NCBI RefSeq assembly: GCF_030161235.1 | Contig: NZ_BSPW01000004.1 | Span: 1-56,956 of the forward strand | DNA from: Vibrio zhanjiangensis | GTDB taxonomy: Bacteria; Pseudomonadota; Gammaproteobacteria; Enterobacterales; Vibrionaceae | DNA: 56,956 nucleotides | Direction of reading: 5' to 3' | The notes under the pieces: generated by a model | Databases searched by the model: none | What the model saw: only the letters and a program-made list of their open reading frames with translations | Told to the model about the DNA's origin: nothing | Program-made: the position numbers and the translations under genes | Shown: positions 17,831 to 26,465 of the stretch, piece after piece | Layout of the letters: the number at the start of each line of letters is the position of its first letter | Position numbering within the stretch: position 1 is the stretch's first letter

Positions 17831-17944
17831 AGAAAACTTTGTTTCATTAATTTCGACTGACTTTAATTTCACTTTGTGTCGCCCAATTGATGAGATCTTA
17901 TCTCTACTTTTAATGCGGCGCACAAACCACAAGGGAGTACTCAT

Positions 17945-19288
17945 ATGAGTTCAATCGATCCAGCCACCATGGCGCAGCAACTGGCGACCTTTGATGTGCA
18001 GTCGTTTAGGCAGCGTTACACCAATCAGGCCGCCCAGTATCAATCAAAGCTGGATGCGCTGGGTAAGGTCGAATCTGCGCTGCGTGAGTTTCGCACTGCC
18101 GTCAATGAGATGAACAACAGCAGCTCAGGGATCATAAAAAATAGCGCCAAGGTATCAAGCGAAGGCATATTCACCGCCAGTGCAGAGTCCAACGCTCTCA
18201 CGGGCAGCTATCAGGTTTTTGTCGAGCAAGTTGCAACGTCCCATCAAGTGTCGGTTGGCATGCCTGATAGCTTAGAGCCGACGACAGAAGTGCCTGTGAC
18301 AGGCTCTCTCACATTAGCGGTGGGTGGTAAAGAGCTGGAGCTGGATTTATCAACCCTAGACAGTGATGGTGATGGTGATGGCAAAGCAAGCATTGCCGAC
18401 CTTGTCTCAGCCATCAACCACCATGCCGATAACCCCGGCGTAAACGCCACCTTAGTCCGTTCTGGTGGCAAAACCCACTTTATGCTTTCTAGCGAAGAAA
18501 CGGGCCAAACGAATGCCGTGAATGTCTCGGCATCTGGGACGGGTCAAGCATGGTTTGATGACGCTTTTGCCAATCTAAATACACTCAGCCCAGCCAAAGA
18601 TGCGGTGATCTGGATCGGAGAAAAAGACTCTGGACTCAAGCTAGAAAACAGCAGCAATACCTTTAGCAATGCTATCGATGGTGTAGAGCTCACTGTAACC
18701 AAAGCGCAACAAAACGGCGAGCTGCCGCTAACGCTAAGTGTGCAAGGGGACAAAGAAGGCACTAAGGAGCAAATCACTCAGTTCATTGATGCCTACAATG
18801 CTTTGATGTCAACGCTCGATAAATACAGCAAAGTCGATGCTGAGACCAATACTCGCGCAGCGCTGGCCAGCGACCCAACTCTGCGCTCAATAGAAAGCCA
18901 AGTGAAATCTACCGTGCGCGGTGAATTTGCGGGTATGAGGCTAAGCCAAATCGGCATAGAAATTGGTCGTGATGGCAAGATGAAGCTCGACTCCGAAGCC
19001 TTTGAAAAAGCCCAAACCAATAACAGCACGACATTGGAAACCATGTTTAATGGTGACAATAACCTACTCGACTCACTCGATACCCTCGTTGAGCCTTACT
19101 TGCAGTTTTCCTCTGGCCTGTTTAAGTCGCGCAAAGACGCACTGAAACAAAACATCGAGCGGATTGACGATAAAAAGGTCGCGCTAGAGCGTAAATACCA
19201 GATGTCTTACGACCGCTACCTCAAACAATTTACCCAAATGAACACCATCATGCGCCAAATGAACCAAACCCAATCTCTGTTTGGTTAA
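17945..19288 (+). CDS. fliD: Lateral flagellar filament cap FliD (LafB, HAP2)
   Basis: This 447-residue protein has FliD N-terminal and C-terminal domains. The N-terminal MSSIDPATMAQQLATFDVQS corresponds to the FliD_N helix that enters the axial structure. The C-terminal third (about 225-447) ends with the coiled-coil DKKVALERKYQMSYDRYLKQ, followed by FTQMNTIMRQMNQTQSLFG. FliD caps the filament and folds incoming flagellin at the tip. It is the first gene of an eight-gene operon whose order (fliD, fliS, fliT-like, fliK, fliL, fliA, motA, motB) equals lafBCDEFSTU of the V. parahaemolyticus lateral system. ATG 17945 follows AAGGGAG. A sigma-54 promoter precedes the gene. Unlike V. parahaemolyticus, no lafA flagellin gene lies upstream in this window. 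Confidence 0.92.
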   Translation: MSSIDPATMAQQLATFDVQSFRQRYTNQAAQYQSKLDALGKVESALREFRTAVNEMNNSSSGIIKNSAKVSSEGIFTASAESNALTGSYQVFVEQVATSHQVSVGMPDSLEPTTEVPVTGSLTLAVGGKELELDLSTLDSDGDGDGKASIADLVSAINHHADNPGVNATLVRSGGKTHFMLSSEETGQTNAVNVSASGTGQAWFDDAFANLNTLSPAKDAVIWIGEKDSGLKLENSSNTFSNAIDGVELTVTKAQQNGELPLTLSVQGDKEGTKEQITQFIDAYNALMSTLDKYSKVDAETNTRAALASDPTLRSIESQVKSTVRGEFAGMRLSQIGIEIGRDGKMKLDSEAFEKAQTNNSTTLETMFNGDNNLLDSLDTLVEPYLQFSSGLFKSRKDALKQNIERIDDKKVALERKYQMSYDRYLKQFTQMNTIMRQMNQTQSLFG

Positions 19289-19308
19289 CCACTTTTAGGA
19301 GACGTTTT

Positions 19309-19695
19309 ATGTTAATGGATTCAGGCTATAGCTCTTATCAACAGGTTGACCTTGATGCACAGGCCGCCGCCGCGAACCCTCACCAATTGGTGGTGATGCT
19401 GATCGATGGATTGCTCAATGAAATTGAGCGCGTGCGTGGACACATCACCTCAGGTCGACTGGCTGAAAAAGGCGCTGGCATCAACAAATGCATGAATATT
19501 TTGGTCGGTCTTGATAGTGCCCTCGACAGTGATAACGGTGGCGAAATCGCACAAAGCCTCCACCAGCTTTATGACTTTTGCCAAATCGAGCTTTACCACG
19601 CCAGCGTCAACAACAATGTCGATAAGCTTTCTAGCGTTGAGCATGTGATGAACAATATACGTGAAGGATGGATGAGTTTTGGTCAGCAAGCATAA
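19309..19695 (+). CDS. fliS: Lateral flagellin export chaperone FliS (LafC)
   Basis: This 128-residue all-helical protein has the FliS signature Y-S-S-Y-Q-Q at its N-terminus, AAAANPHQLVVMLIDGLLNEI, and a later IAQSLHQLYDFCQIELYHAS. FliS binds the C-terminal helices of flagellin in the cytoplasm to prevent premature polymerisation. A good TAGGAG precedes the ATG. The 3' end overlaps the fliT-like gene by 17 bases, implying translational coupling. The presence of the chaperone implies that its client, a lateral flagellin, exists elsewhere in the genome or was lost. Confidence 0.92.
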   Translation: MLMDSGYSSYQQVDLDAQAAAANPHQLVVMLIDGLLNEIERVRGHITSGRLAEKGAGINKCMNILVGLDSALDSDNGGEIAQSLHQLYDFCQIELYHASVNNNVDKLSSVEHVMNNIREGWMSFGQQA

Positions 19696-19993
19696 AGTCT
19701 CCCCTGAACGATTTCGCTATCTTGCTCAGTTGATTCATATTGCAACCAAAACCCAAGATTGGCATTCGTTAAAACGTTATGACTTGCAGCTAAGGGAGCT
19801 GCTAAAAGTGCATAAGCCCTATCTCAAAGAGCCACACTTTGTCGCTGTAATTGCCGATGTGAAAGCAGAGCACAAATCGGCTCTTGAGGCGCTAAATAAG
19901 GCGATTGGCGATATGGAAACGGACATGAATGTAGTCAATGCCCAGCACGAAAGGGCCAAAGCCTACCAGTTAGCCATGAATCTGGAGTACTAG
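19679..19993 (+). CDS. FliT-like lateral flagellar chaperone (LafD)
   Basis: This 104-residue helical protein starts at TTG 19679. The frame is closed by a TGA just upstream, no ATG is available near the beginning, and AAGGATGGA is correctly spaced. Sequence identity to FliT is low, but its place between fliS and fliK, its size and its helical composition match LafD of V. parahaemolyticus, a putative FliT-type chaperone for FliD. The C-terminal half (HKSALEALNKAIGDMETDMN) is a likely coiled coil. It overlaps fliS and ends two bases before fliK. Confidence 0.7.
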   Translation: MVSKHKVSPERFRYLAQLIHIATKTQDWHSLKRYDLQLRELLKVHKPYLKEPHFVAVIADVKAEHKSALEALNKAIGDMETDMNVVNAQHERAKAYQLAMNLEY

Positions 19994-19995
19994 CC

Positions 19996-20979
19996 ATGCA
20001 AACACCTTCACTTTCCGCGCCTCAGGCGTCAGCAACATCCGGTGGGCAGACTCGGGAGCAAAAAGTCAACCCCAACCACGAAAGCGCTGCGGCCAATGGT
20101 TCTTTTTCGCTCAAAACAACCAAAATTGGCTCAGAGCAAGTGGCAGAAAAAGTTGCCTCAACCGAAGCAGCAAACACAGTGGCGGCTTTGCCAAGCACGC
20201 CTGAACCAGATCAAGCCTTATTGCAGACTGGGCAAGGCTTTGGCACTGACCACAAGCCAATGAACCCCAAAAACGCCTTTTATGGCGATCCAGACCTTGG
20301 AAAAGAGCCAAAACTTTTGCCTTTTGTGTCACCAAACCAGCCCACAAATACTGCCCAGATTCCATCAAACAGCGCATCACACGTACTCAGTGAACTCACC
20401 GCTTCGAGCAAAATGTCGCTAACTCATGCTGTGCCAATCGAGAGCGCTGCATCGGTCACCACGCTACTGCAAAGTGGCGCAGTGACGAATTCGCAGATTC
20501 AAGCTCAAACACTGCCCAATACTGGCGTTGAAAACACGGCACCGACCGCCCAGTGGGCAGCCATCAAGGTTGACACCAACGCGGCAAAATGGGGCGAGCA
20601 AATGATGCAAGTGCTGCATGACAGAGTCTCGGTTCAAGCGCAACAGAACCTGCAACAAGCACAAATACGCCTCGATCCACCTGAGCTTGGCAAAATGGAT
20701 TTACTGGTGCGGGTCGAAGGTGACAGGCTGAGCGTGCAAATTCATGCCAACGCCACAGCAACACGCGAAGCGTTAATGCAAGTGTCCGACAGGCTCAGAG
20801 CTGAGCTGCAAAATCACAATTTTTTGCATGTCGATGTCAATGTTGGTTCTGGTGACACCCCGCGAGGCCAATCGAATCGCTCCGACGAGCCACCTGCAAT
20901 GATTGTCGACAACGATCAACATCGAGATCACACCGTTAACCTTGACCCATCAGAGCATTGGCTCAGTACTCTCGCATAA
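19996..20979 (+). CDS. fliK: Lateral flagellar hook-length control protein FliK (LafE)
   Basis: This 327-residue protein has a low-complexity N-terminal two-thirds rich in A, S, T, P and Q, which is the molecular-ruler region. It has a conserved C-terminal Flg_hook domain at about 195-290 with AQIRLDPPELGKMDLLVRVE and the following DRLSVQIHANATATREAL. FliK is exported during hook assembly and switches the export gate from hook to filament substrates. The ruler part is shorter than in polar FliK proteins, which usually run 400-700 residues in vibrios. The start is two bases after the preceding stop. Sits in the lateral operon. Confidence 0.9.
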   Translation: MQTPSLSAPQASATSGGQTREQKVNPNHESAAANGSFSLKTTKIGSEQVAEKVASTEAANTVAALPSTPEPDQALLQTGQGFGTDHKPMNPKNAFYGDPDLGKEPKLLPFVSPNQPTNTAQIPSNSASHVLSELTASSKMSLTHAVPIESAASVTTLLQSGAVTNSQIQAQTLPNTGVENTAPTAQWAAIKVDTNAAKWGEQMMQVLHDRVSVQAQQNLQQAQIRLDPPELGKMDLLVRVEGDRLSVQIHANATATREALMQVSDRLRAELQNHNFLHVDVNVGSGDTPRGQSNRSDEPPAMIVDNDQHRDHTVNLDPSEHWLSTLA

Positions 20980-20993
20980 TTAGGAATAGTGCA

Positions 20994-21491
20994 ATGACAA
21001 AACAACAATTGATCGCGGTATTTGCCGCCATGATCCTCACCAGTGCTCTGGTTTCTGCCGCTACCGTATGGGGTAGTCTCTGGCTTGTGAACAAATCTCA
21101 TCAACAAACCAGTGCAGACTCTTGGGTCGAAAGCTCACCGCTCGCCTTTCTAGCACAAGACCCCAGCCAAGCCAACCAGCCCAGTTTTCATCCACTCGAA
21201 AAAGTTGTGCTCAGTGTTCAGGGCAAACGTCAAACCCATTTCGTGATGCTCGAAGTAGCAGTCGAAACTCGTCGTCCACAACGCATTGCCAACATCAATG
21301 ACTATATGCCTGTGGTGCGCAATGCCTTGCTCAAACTGTTTAGCGATAAAACCTATGACGACTTGCGTCAAGATGGTGCGATTGAACTGCTGCAAAATGA
21401 AATTAAACAGACAGTGTTACTCGCTTTTCAAAAAACCGACATTGTACGTGATATCGACGATGTGCTGCTCACCAAGTACGTCGTTCAATAA
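20994..21491 (+). CDS. fliL: Lateral flagellar basal-body-associated protein FliL (LafF)
   Basis: This 165-residue single-pass inner-membrane protein starts at ATG 20994 (preceded by TAGGAATAG), chosen over an upstream in-frame ATG inside fliK. One TM helix (LIAVFAAMILTSALVSAATVW) is followed by a periplasmic FliL domain with VVLSVQGKRQTHFVMLEVAV, VVRNALLKLFSDKTYDDLR and a C-terminal VLLTKYVVQ. FliL proteins form rings around the stator units and stabilise stator-rotor engagement, which matters for swarming. Gene order directly before fliA and motAB agrees with this. Confidence 0.85.
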   Translation: MTKQQLIAVFAAMILTSALVSAATVWGSLWLVNKSHQQTSADSWVESSPLAFLAQDPSQANQPSFHPLEKVVLSVQGKRQTHFVMLEVAVETRRPQRIANINDYMPVVRNALLKLFSDKTYDDLRQDGAIELLQNEIKQTVLLAFQKTDIVRDIDDVLLTKYVVQ

Positions 21492-21502
21492 GGAGCAAGG
21501 CC

Positions 21503-22231
21503 ATGTTGGATATGAACATTGAACACGACTACGGTGTCCAAGGCCACCACTTTACAGAGCCTAGCCCGATAGATGAAACCGCACTGTTAAAAAAACACAC
21601 TGTACTGGTTAACCGGATTGTGAATCAGTTACGAGTGCACGCTAGCCCACATTGCAGCGTTGAGGACATGCAGCAATTAGGCCTTATTGGTCTGCTTGAA
21701 GCTGGGCGGCGCTATGGCAATGTCGACGATGAGAATTTTCCGGCTTTTGCTGTTTGCCGCATTCGTGGTGCCATCTTAGATGAACTGCGTCGCCTTGACT
21801 GGCGCTCTCGTCAAACTCGCCAGCAAGCCCATGAGCTAAATGATATTACGCGGGATTTGATGCGCAGCCTCGGACGTCAGCCGACGGATGCAGAAATCAT
21901 CAAAGCCTTAGGCACAGACAAGAAAGATTTATTAGCAAGGCAAAACGCTTCTTTAGCGGGCGAAATGCAAAGCTTGGATCAACTGATCGAAAATGGCGTC
22001 GACACCCAATCCAATGCTGTCTATGACGGCATGGCGCACGAGCACACCCGCCGTAGCCTTGAGACGGCACTGGCTAAGTTGTCGCAGCGAGATCAGCTGC
22101 TGCTGACTTTGTTTTATCAACACGAACTTAATCTCAATGAAATCGCTCTAGTGCTTGACCTGACACCACCAAGAATTTGTCAGCTGCATAAAAAAGCACT
22201 CAACCAACTCAATCACTACTTATCCTCCTAG
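21503..22231 (+). CDS. fliA: Lateral flagellar sigma-28 factor FliA (LafS)
   Basis: This 242-residue sigma-70-family protein is of FliA length. Region 2 contains LVNRIVNQLRVHASPHCSVE, DMQQLGLIGLLEAGRRYG and FPAFAVCRIRGAILDELRRL. Region 3 has LMRSLGRQPTDAEIIKALG. Region 4 has LAKLSQRDQLLLTLFYQHEL and the helix-turn-helix LNEIALVLDLTPPRICQLHK. It directs transcription of late lateral flagellar genes (flagellin, motors) and is held by the anti-sigma FlgM encoded at 38492-38773. A strong AAGGAGCAAGG precedes the ATG. Being in a sigma-54-driven operon matches the known hierarchy of lateral systems. Confidence 0.93.
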   Translation: MLDMNIEHDYGVQGHHFTEPSPIDETALLKKHTVLVNRIVNQLRVHASPHCSVEDMQQLGLIGLLEAGRRYGNVDDENFPAFAVCRIRGAILDELRRLDWRSRQTRQQAHELNDITRDLMRSLGRQPTDAEIIKALGTDKKDLLARQNASLAGEMQSLDQLIENGVDTQSNAVYDGMAHEHTRRSLETALAKLSQRDQLLLTLFYQHELNLNEIALVLDLTPPRICQLHKKALNQLNHYLSS

Positions 22232-22240
22232 GAGTCACAC

Positions 22241-23095
22241 ATGCAAAAGTTTTTTGGAGCCATTACCGTCTTACTCTGTGTCTTTGGCGGATATATGTGG
22301 GCTGGCGGCCAACTTGGTGCCATATGGCAGCCAGCGGAATTCTTAATCATTGTCGGCGCGGCTGCGGGCTCTCTTATCATAGGAAACCCGCCCCAAGTGC
22401 TTAAAGAAATGCGCCGCCAAGTAAGGGCCACCCTATCCGCACCAAAAGAAGAATATCAGTACTATATGGAGCTGATGGCGCTGCTTAACCATCTACTTGA
22501 AATAGGCCGCAGTCGAGGGTTTAAATTCCTAGATTCCCATATTGAAGCCCCCCATCACAGCTCCATTTTTCTCGCCTACCCCAAAGTAGGAGAAGATTAT
22601 CGGCTGATTTCTTTTATCACCGACAATTTGCGTTTAATGGCCATGGGACAAATGTCGCCTCATGAATTAGAAGGCCTTCTAGAGCAAGAAATCGAAGCCA
22701 TCCAAACTGAAATGCTATTGCCCTCACGCTCTATGCACAGAACCGCAGAGGCGTTACCGGGCTTTGGCATTCTTGCCGCTGTGGGCGGGATCATCATCAC
22801 TATGCAAGCCATCGATGGTTCTATCGCCTTGGTGGGCTACCATGTTGCTGCTGCGTTGGTCGGTACCTTTATTGGTATCTTTGGCTGCTACTGCTGCCTT
22901 GATCCATTAAGCAATGCCATGGCCCAGCGCGTAAGACGTAACATGACCGCGTTTGAATGTGTTAGAGCAACACTGGTCGCCTATGCAGCGAAAAAGCCAA
23001 CTTTGCTCGCCATTGATGCAGGACGCAAACATATTCAGCTAGACATCAAGCCGACCTTTAACCAAATGGAGAAATGGCTCGCTGAGCAGGAGTAA
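22241..23095 (+). CDS. motA: Lateral flagellar stator protein MotA (LafT)
   Basis: This 284-residue four-helix inner-membrane protein starts [20 protein letters not shown]. The cytoplasmic loop between TM2 and TM3 carries charged residues contacting FliG. The conserved Pro-containing helix [19 protein letters not shown] begins TM3, and TM4 lies near [17 protein letters not shown]. It resembles proton-driven MotA/LafT more than polar PomA, which is shorter and pairs with MotX/MotY. ATG follows TAGGAG. It is paired with motB two bases downstream. Confidence 0.92.
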   Translation: MQKFFGAITVLLCVFGGYMWAGGQLGAIWQPAEFLIIVGAAAGSLIIGNPPQVLKEMRRQVRATLSAPKEEYQYYMELMALLNHLLEIGRSRGFKFLDSHIEAPHHSSIFLAYPKVGEDYRLISFITDNLRLMAMGQMSPHELEGLLEQEIEAIQTEMLLPSRSMHRTAEALPGFGILAAVGGIIITMQAIDGSIALVGYHVAAALVGTFIGIFGCYCCLDPLSNAMAQRVRRNMTAFECVRATLVAYAAKKPTLLAIDAGRKHIQLDIKPTFNQMEKWLAEQE

Positions 23096-23097
23096 AC

Positions 23098-24090
23098 ATG
23101 CAAAGACAACAACAGGTTGTGTTCAAGCGAAGCAAAGTTATAGAGCACGATGATTATCGGGGCGGCGCATGGAAAGTGGCGTTTGCTGACTTTATGATCG
23201 CCCTAATGGCCTTATTTTTGGTCTTATGGGTGATGCAAATTGTCGATAAAGAAGATCGCAGAGCCATTATGGCTCATCTTCAAAGTGCCAGCGTGTTTGA
23301 CAAAAGTAACGGCAACCCCTTTGATACTGACAAAAGTATCTCACCTATCGATTTGGCCACCGACTCTTCGGTACCTAGTCGTCATGACTCAACTCATGTG
23401 GTCAGTTCATTCTTTCAAGGTGATGGTGACGGGCCTGAGACGGATTCATTGATCCCCGGCAAATTTGACACTCAAGAACGTTTAGCTGCACTGGCAAAAG
23501 TGATTGAGGACTTAGTCAAACAGATTAACGCCCAGGGCAATGTTCATATTTCTGTGACTCCACAAGGCCTGCGCATTGTTTTGCAAGATGATGAACGTCA
23601 ATACATGTTTAGTCGAGGCGCATCAAAACTGACGCCCTTTTTTGAAGACCTGTTGTTGGCACTCGCTCCGATTTTTGAACGCGTTGAAAACCCCATCATT
23701 ATTAGTGGCCATACCGATTCAACCCCTTATATTAGTCACTTAAACCGACGCTCAAATTGGGATTTATCAACGTCACGGGCCAATGTTGCCAGACATACAC
23801 TGGTTGCTGGTGGTATGCCTGATGAGCGGGTACTGCAAGTGACTGGTATGTCTGACCGAGCTTTACTCAACGATTCCGATCCTAAATCGAGCGAAAATCG
23901 CCGTATTGAACTCTTTGTTCTAACAACACCAGCAGCTCAAGTCTTGGAAGCACTTTTTGCCGATCGACCCAATAACTTTATTGAGCAGGCAAAACAACAA
24001 GCCAAGCATAACCAGCCTGTGGTTCGTCAGAAGTTGATTGACTCGCGCCAAACATCTTCTGTCGTCACACCACCTCTTCAACAACTTTAA
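23098..24090 (+). CDS. motB: Lateral flagellar stator protein MotB (LafU)
   Basis: This is a 330-residue protein. A basic N-terminus is followed by [20 protein letters not shown] with the ion-binding Asp31 (equivalent to E. coli MotB Asp32), then a TM helix ending LVLWVMQ. The periplasmic part holds an OmpA-like peptidoglycan-binding domain at about 165-285, with [13 protein letters not shown], the peptidoglycan-contact [13 protein letters not shown] and NRRIELFVL. It anchors the MotA/B proton channel to the cell wall. It is the last gene of the sigma-54 operon and is followed by a hairpin at 24097-24117. Confidence 0.93.
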   Translation: MQRQQQVVFKRSKVIEHDDYRGGAWKVAFADFMIALMALFLVLWVMQIVDKEDRRAIMAHLQSASVFDKSNGNPFDTDKSISPIDLATDSSVPSRHDSTHVVSSFFQGDGDGPETDSLIPGKFDTQERLAALAKVIEDLVKQINAQGNVHISVTPQGLRIVLQDDERQYMFSRGASKLTPFFEDLLLALAPIFERVENPIIISGHTDSTPYISHLNRRSNWDLSTSRANVARHTLVAGGMPDERVLQVTGMSDRALLNDSDPKSSENRRIELFVLTTPAAQVLEALFADRPNNFIEQAKQQAKHNQPVVRQKLIDSRQTSSVVTPPLQQL

Positions 24091-24096
24091 CCTCAA

Positions 24097-24117
24097 CAGG
24101 CGCTTTATTAGCGCCTG
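24097..24117 (+). terminator. Hairpin after motB (possible terminator)
   Basis: A perfect 8-bp stem CAGGCGCT/AGCGCCTG with a 5-nt TTATT loop lies six bases after the motB stop. There is no U-tract after it, so termination may be partial and the next small gene could still be read. Confidence 0.5.
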
Positions 24118-24140
24118 ATAACTCAAGCGTAATCATCCAC

Positions 24141-24428
24141 ATGTCTCAATTTGTTCATCAACCCACGAAAAAAGATCCTCTACGAAAAGCCTTCTTATGG
24201 CTTATCGTTATCGACTATGGATTATTGTCTCTGTTTCTTTCTCAACTCTACCAACTGACACTAAACGGGGGGACCGCCATTAGTACCTTACTGGTTGTTT
24301 ATAATGTGTTGCTAAGCTTTCTGTGTTTTCAACGCACCAACCAACGTGACGCTTACATTATTTACCCTACTTTGTCTGCAACCTTGCTAGCCTTTGTTTG
24401 CTTCTTATATTTTTTCTTTCTTGTCTAG
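24141..24428 (+). CDS. Small three-helix membrane protein, unknown
   Basis: This 95-residue protein has a short basic N-terminus (MSQFVHQPTKKDPLRK) followed by three hydrophobic segments at about 17-35, 47-64 and 74-93. It starts 50 bases after motB and just past a hairpin without a U-tract. I do not recognise a family. Its position suggests either a lateral-flagellar accessory membrane protein or an unrelated small gene. There is no good ribosome-binding site ahead of the ATG, which lowers confidence. Confidence 0.5.
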   Translation: MSQFVHQPTKKDPLRKAFLWLIVIDYGLLSLFLSQLYQLTLNGGTAISTLLVVYNVLLSFLCFQRTNQRDAYIIYPTLSATLLAFVCFLYFFFLV

Positions 24429-24546
24429 GTACTTAACATCAATCTGGGGGTATCCTTCACCTTAGGGTTTCCCATACCCATTACCAATTAATCATTAAAT
24501 TATCATTATTTTGTATACACCAAGATTGTTTTCTGTTACAAAATAC

Positions 24547-24558
24547 ATTGTGCACAAT
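24547..24558. promoter_or_regulatory. 12-bp perfect palindrome upstream of catalase-like gene
   Basis: ATTGTGCACAAT is a perfect palindrome 27 bases before the catalase ATG, so it could act as an operator for a dimeric repressor. The regulator is unknown. Confidence 0.3.
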
Positions 24559-24585
24559 CAAATTGCGTAAAATAGGAATAGAGAT

Positions 24586-25539
24586 ATGTTGAAGAAAATT
24601 GCCTTAGCCACCAGCCTAGCTTTTGTTGCCAATTCAAATGCCGCTCAAGAGCAAAGAAGCCCGGCTCAACACCTAGATACTTTTGAAAAACTATTCGGTG
24701 TCACGGAAGGAAAACGTAGAAATCATACCAAAGGCTTTTGCTTTGAAGGTGAATTCATGCCTCTTGATACCTCAGTAAGAGAACTGTCAAACAGTCCGAT
24801 TTTCTCTGGCACCTCCAAGGTGTATGGCCGCGTCTCCCACAAAGGCGGTAAAGCGAATCCGCCAGACAATACGCCTGGACACTATGGCCTTGCCTTTCAG
24901 ATCACCACCAGTGATAACAGCCTGCATATGATGAGCATGAATACGGAACATTTCTTTCCAACCTCAACGGTTGCCGATTTTATGGCCTTTCTTGAAGCTC
25001 AAGCCAATGGCCCAGAAGCGACCAAAGCTTTCGTTAAAGATCACCCAGAAATTCAAGAATATAAGCAATATCATGCCGCTTTGAGTAACCAGCTTCATCC
25101 TTATGAAGGTGCCACCTACAACAGTATTAACACCTTTTACTTAGTGAACGAGCAAGGCAAGAAAACCCCTGTGCGCTGGTCGTTTGTGCCTTCGGGAGAG
25201 CATGACATAGTCAAAACACCGCAAGCAGATTTCTTTTTAGACAACATGCAAGCCAATATCAAAAACGGTGGTGTCTCTTGGGATATGGTATTAACCCTTG
25301 CCAGCCAAGGTGATGATATCTTGAATCCACACGTCAAGTGGAGTGACGACAATAAAAGCATGACGGTCGCAAGATTGACGGTAAATAAGGTGATGACAGA
25401 AAGCGAGGGAACTTGCGCCAATATGAATTTTGATCCTCTGGCAATCAGCAAAGGCTTTGCTCCATCAGAAGACCCTATGCTGGCTGCACGCTCTGCAATC
25501 TATGCCGTCGGACTTGGAAGAAGACTTTCTGAGCAATAA
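24586..25539 (+). CDS. Periplasmic catalase-related peroxidase
   Basis: This 317-residue protein has a signal peptide (MLKKIALATSLAFVANSNAA) and a small-subunit, SrpA/YwhN-type catalase fold. The distal His is in RRNHTKGFCFEGEF. The substrate-channel region reads KVYGRVSHKGGKANPPDNTP, and the proximal heme-ligand Tyr sits in RSAIYAVGLGRR at the C-terminus. Such minimal catalase-fold proteins act mainly as organic-hydroperoxide or H2O2 peroxidases in the periplasm. The length is typical of catalase-related peroxidases (300-350), not of full catalases (about 480). A cytochrome b561 partner, common for this family, is not adjacent. ATG follows AGGAATAGAG. A palindrome lies in the promoter region. 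Confidence 0.85.
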   Translation: MLKKIALATSLAFVANSNAAQEQRSPAQHLDTFEKLFGVTEGKRRNHTKGFCFEGEFMPLDTSVRELSNSPIFSGTSKVYGRVSHKGGKANPPDNTPGHYGLAFQITTSDNSLHMMSMNTEHFFPTSTVADFMAFLEAQANGPEATKAFVKDHPEIQEYKQYHAALSNQLHPYEGATYNSINTFYLVNEQGKKTPVRWSFVPSGEHDIVKTPQADFFLDNMQANIKNGGVSWDMVLTLASQGDDILNPHVKWSDDNKSMTVARLTVNKVMTESEGTCANMNFDPLAISKGFAPSEDPMLAARSAIYAVGLGRRLSEQ

Positions 25540-25605
25540 TAGATAGGGAGGGCTTGTCCTCCCTAAAGCATAATTCGTAAATAAGCGGAAAATAATCAGT
25601 GAGAA

Positions 25606-26376
25606 TTATTCGTAACGAGTGATGATCTCATCTAGCTTGCCAGAATCTACCGACTGCTTAAGACCTTTATTGATAATGTCGGTATAATCCTTAGACGTGT
25701 CTCTGTTTGGAGATAGAGCAATAAACAGCCCTTCACCGGGTAGGCAACCTGCATTCTTAAACTCGGTCATCCACTGGCTGTCATGAGTTTTCTTGTAAGT
25801 AATCATATTATATGGGAACACGCGCCAGTCCTCCAAAATGGTATCAATGTCGTTATTTTTTATTTGTTCCACTCGCGTATTGGTAATTTCCATACCCGAA
25901 ACTTGAACAATCGAATGATCTCCTTGGTTCAGATTTTTCGCTATATAGCTATCAAAATCCTCACCGTACGAGTAGGCATTAACAACAGAGATTTTCCGTT
26001 CTCTTAGGGTGTCTGGACCAAAGTATTTCCAAGGATCGCTTTTTTTAACAAAAAAGCACATTTTGGACATTTGAATGGGCTCATCATGAAAAACAAAGTC
26101 TGGCGCATCACTCACATAAGCACCAATTATGCCATCATACTTTCCTCCACGAGTGGTTTTAATCGCTCTGGCCCAATTCATCAACTGGTAATCAAGTGTA
26201 TGACCAGCACTGTTCAAAATATCTTCCACAATATCAACCAAAATGCCTTTTTCTTCTGCTGAGGGGTCACATGTGTATGGACACCACAAATCTGCAGCTA
26301 AAATCACCTCATTAGCCTTCAATGGGGCTGCCGTTATCGATAAAAATAAAATTAAACTCAAGCATTTGGTCTTCAT
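25606..26376 (-). CDS. Periplasmic solute-binding protein, family 3
   Basis: This is a 256-residue protein. ATG 26376 is chosen because it starts a clean signal peptide (MKTKCLSLILFLSITAAPLKA) behind GAGAGC; the frame continues 44 residues upstream without a signal. The mature part begins NEVILAADLWCPYTC and has the type-3 SBP features GILVDIVEDILNSAGH, KYDGIIGAYVSD and a C-terminal INKGLKQSVDSGKLDEII. No permease or ATPase gene is adjacent, so it could be an orphan sensor or binding protein of the kind common in vibrios. The ligand is unknown; two Cys in WCPYTC near the presumed ligand pocket are unusual. Confidence 0.75.
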   Translation of the reverse strand: MKTKCLSLILFLSITAAPLKANEVILAADLWCPYTCDPSAEEKGILVDIVEDILNSAGHTLDYQLMNWARAIKTTRGGKYDGIIGAYVSDAPDFVFHDEPIQMSKMCFFVKKSDPWKYFGPDTLRERKISVVNAYSYGEDFDSYIAKNLNQGDHSIVQVSGMEITNTRVEQIKNNDIDTILEDWRVFPYNMITYKKTHDSQWMTEFKNAGCLPGEGLFIALSPNRDTSKDYTDIINKGLKQSVDSGKLDEIITRYE

Positions 26377-26465
26377 TGAGCTCTCATTGCTTTGACAAAA
26401 TAACCGCCAATAAAGTCTAGTATATAAATATATTGCCTGTCTTATTTGCCACCAATGAGGAAGTG

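Larger units (their letters stand above)
17286..17944. other. Gene-free interval between T6SS module and lateral-flagellar operon
   Basis: This 659-bp interval has no credible coding frame and no sign of a lafA flagellin remnant in either strand. It contains an imperfect inverted repeat (TGGGTCAATTT at 17497-17507 with AAATTAACCCA at 17523-17533), a GGAA/TTCC operator-like site at 17750-17764 and a sigma-54 promoter at 17816-17830. The promoter of the divergent T6SS module must also lie here, but I cannot place it confidently. Confidence 0.7.

Noticed and set aside
26377..26465. LexA box before the YdjM-like gene
   Set aside because: The AT-rich stretch resembles the core of a LexA site, but CTG and CAG ends are not both present at the required spacing.
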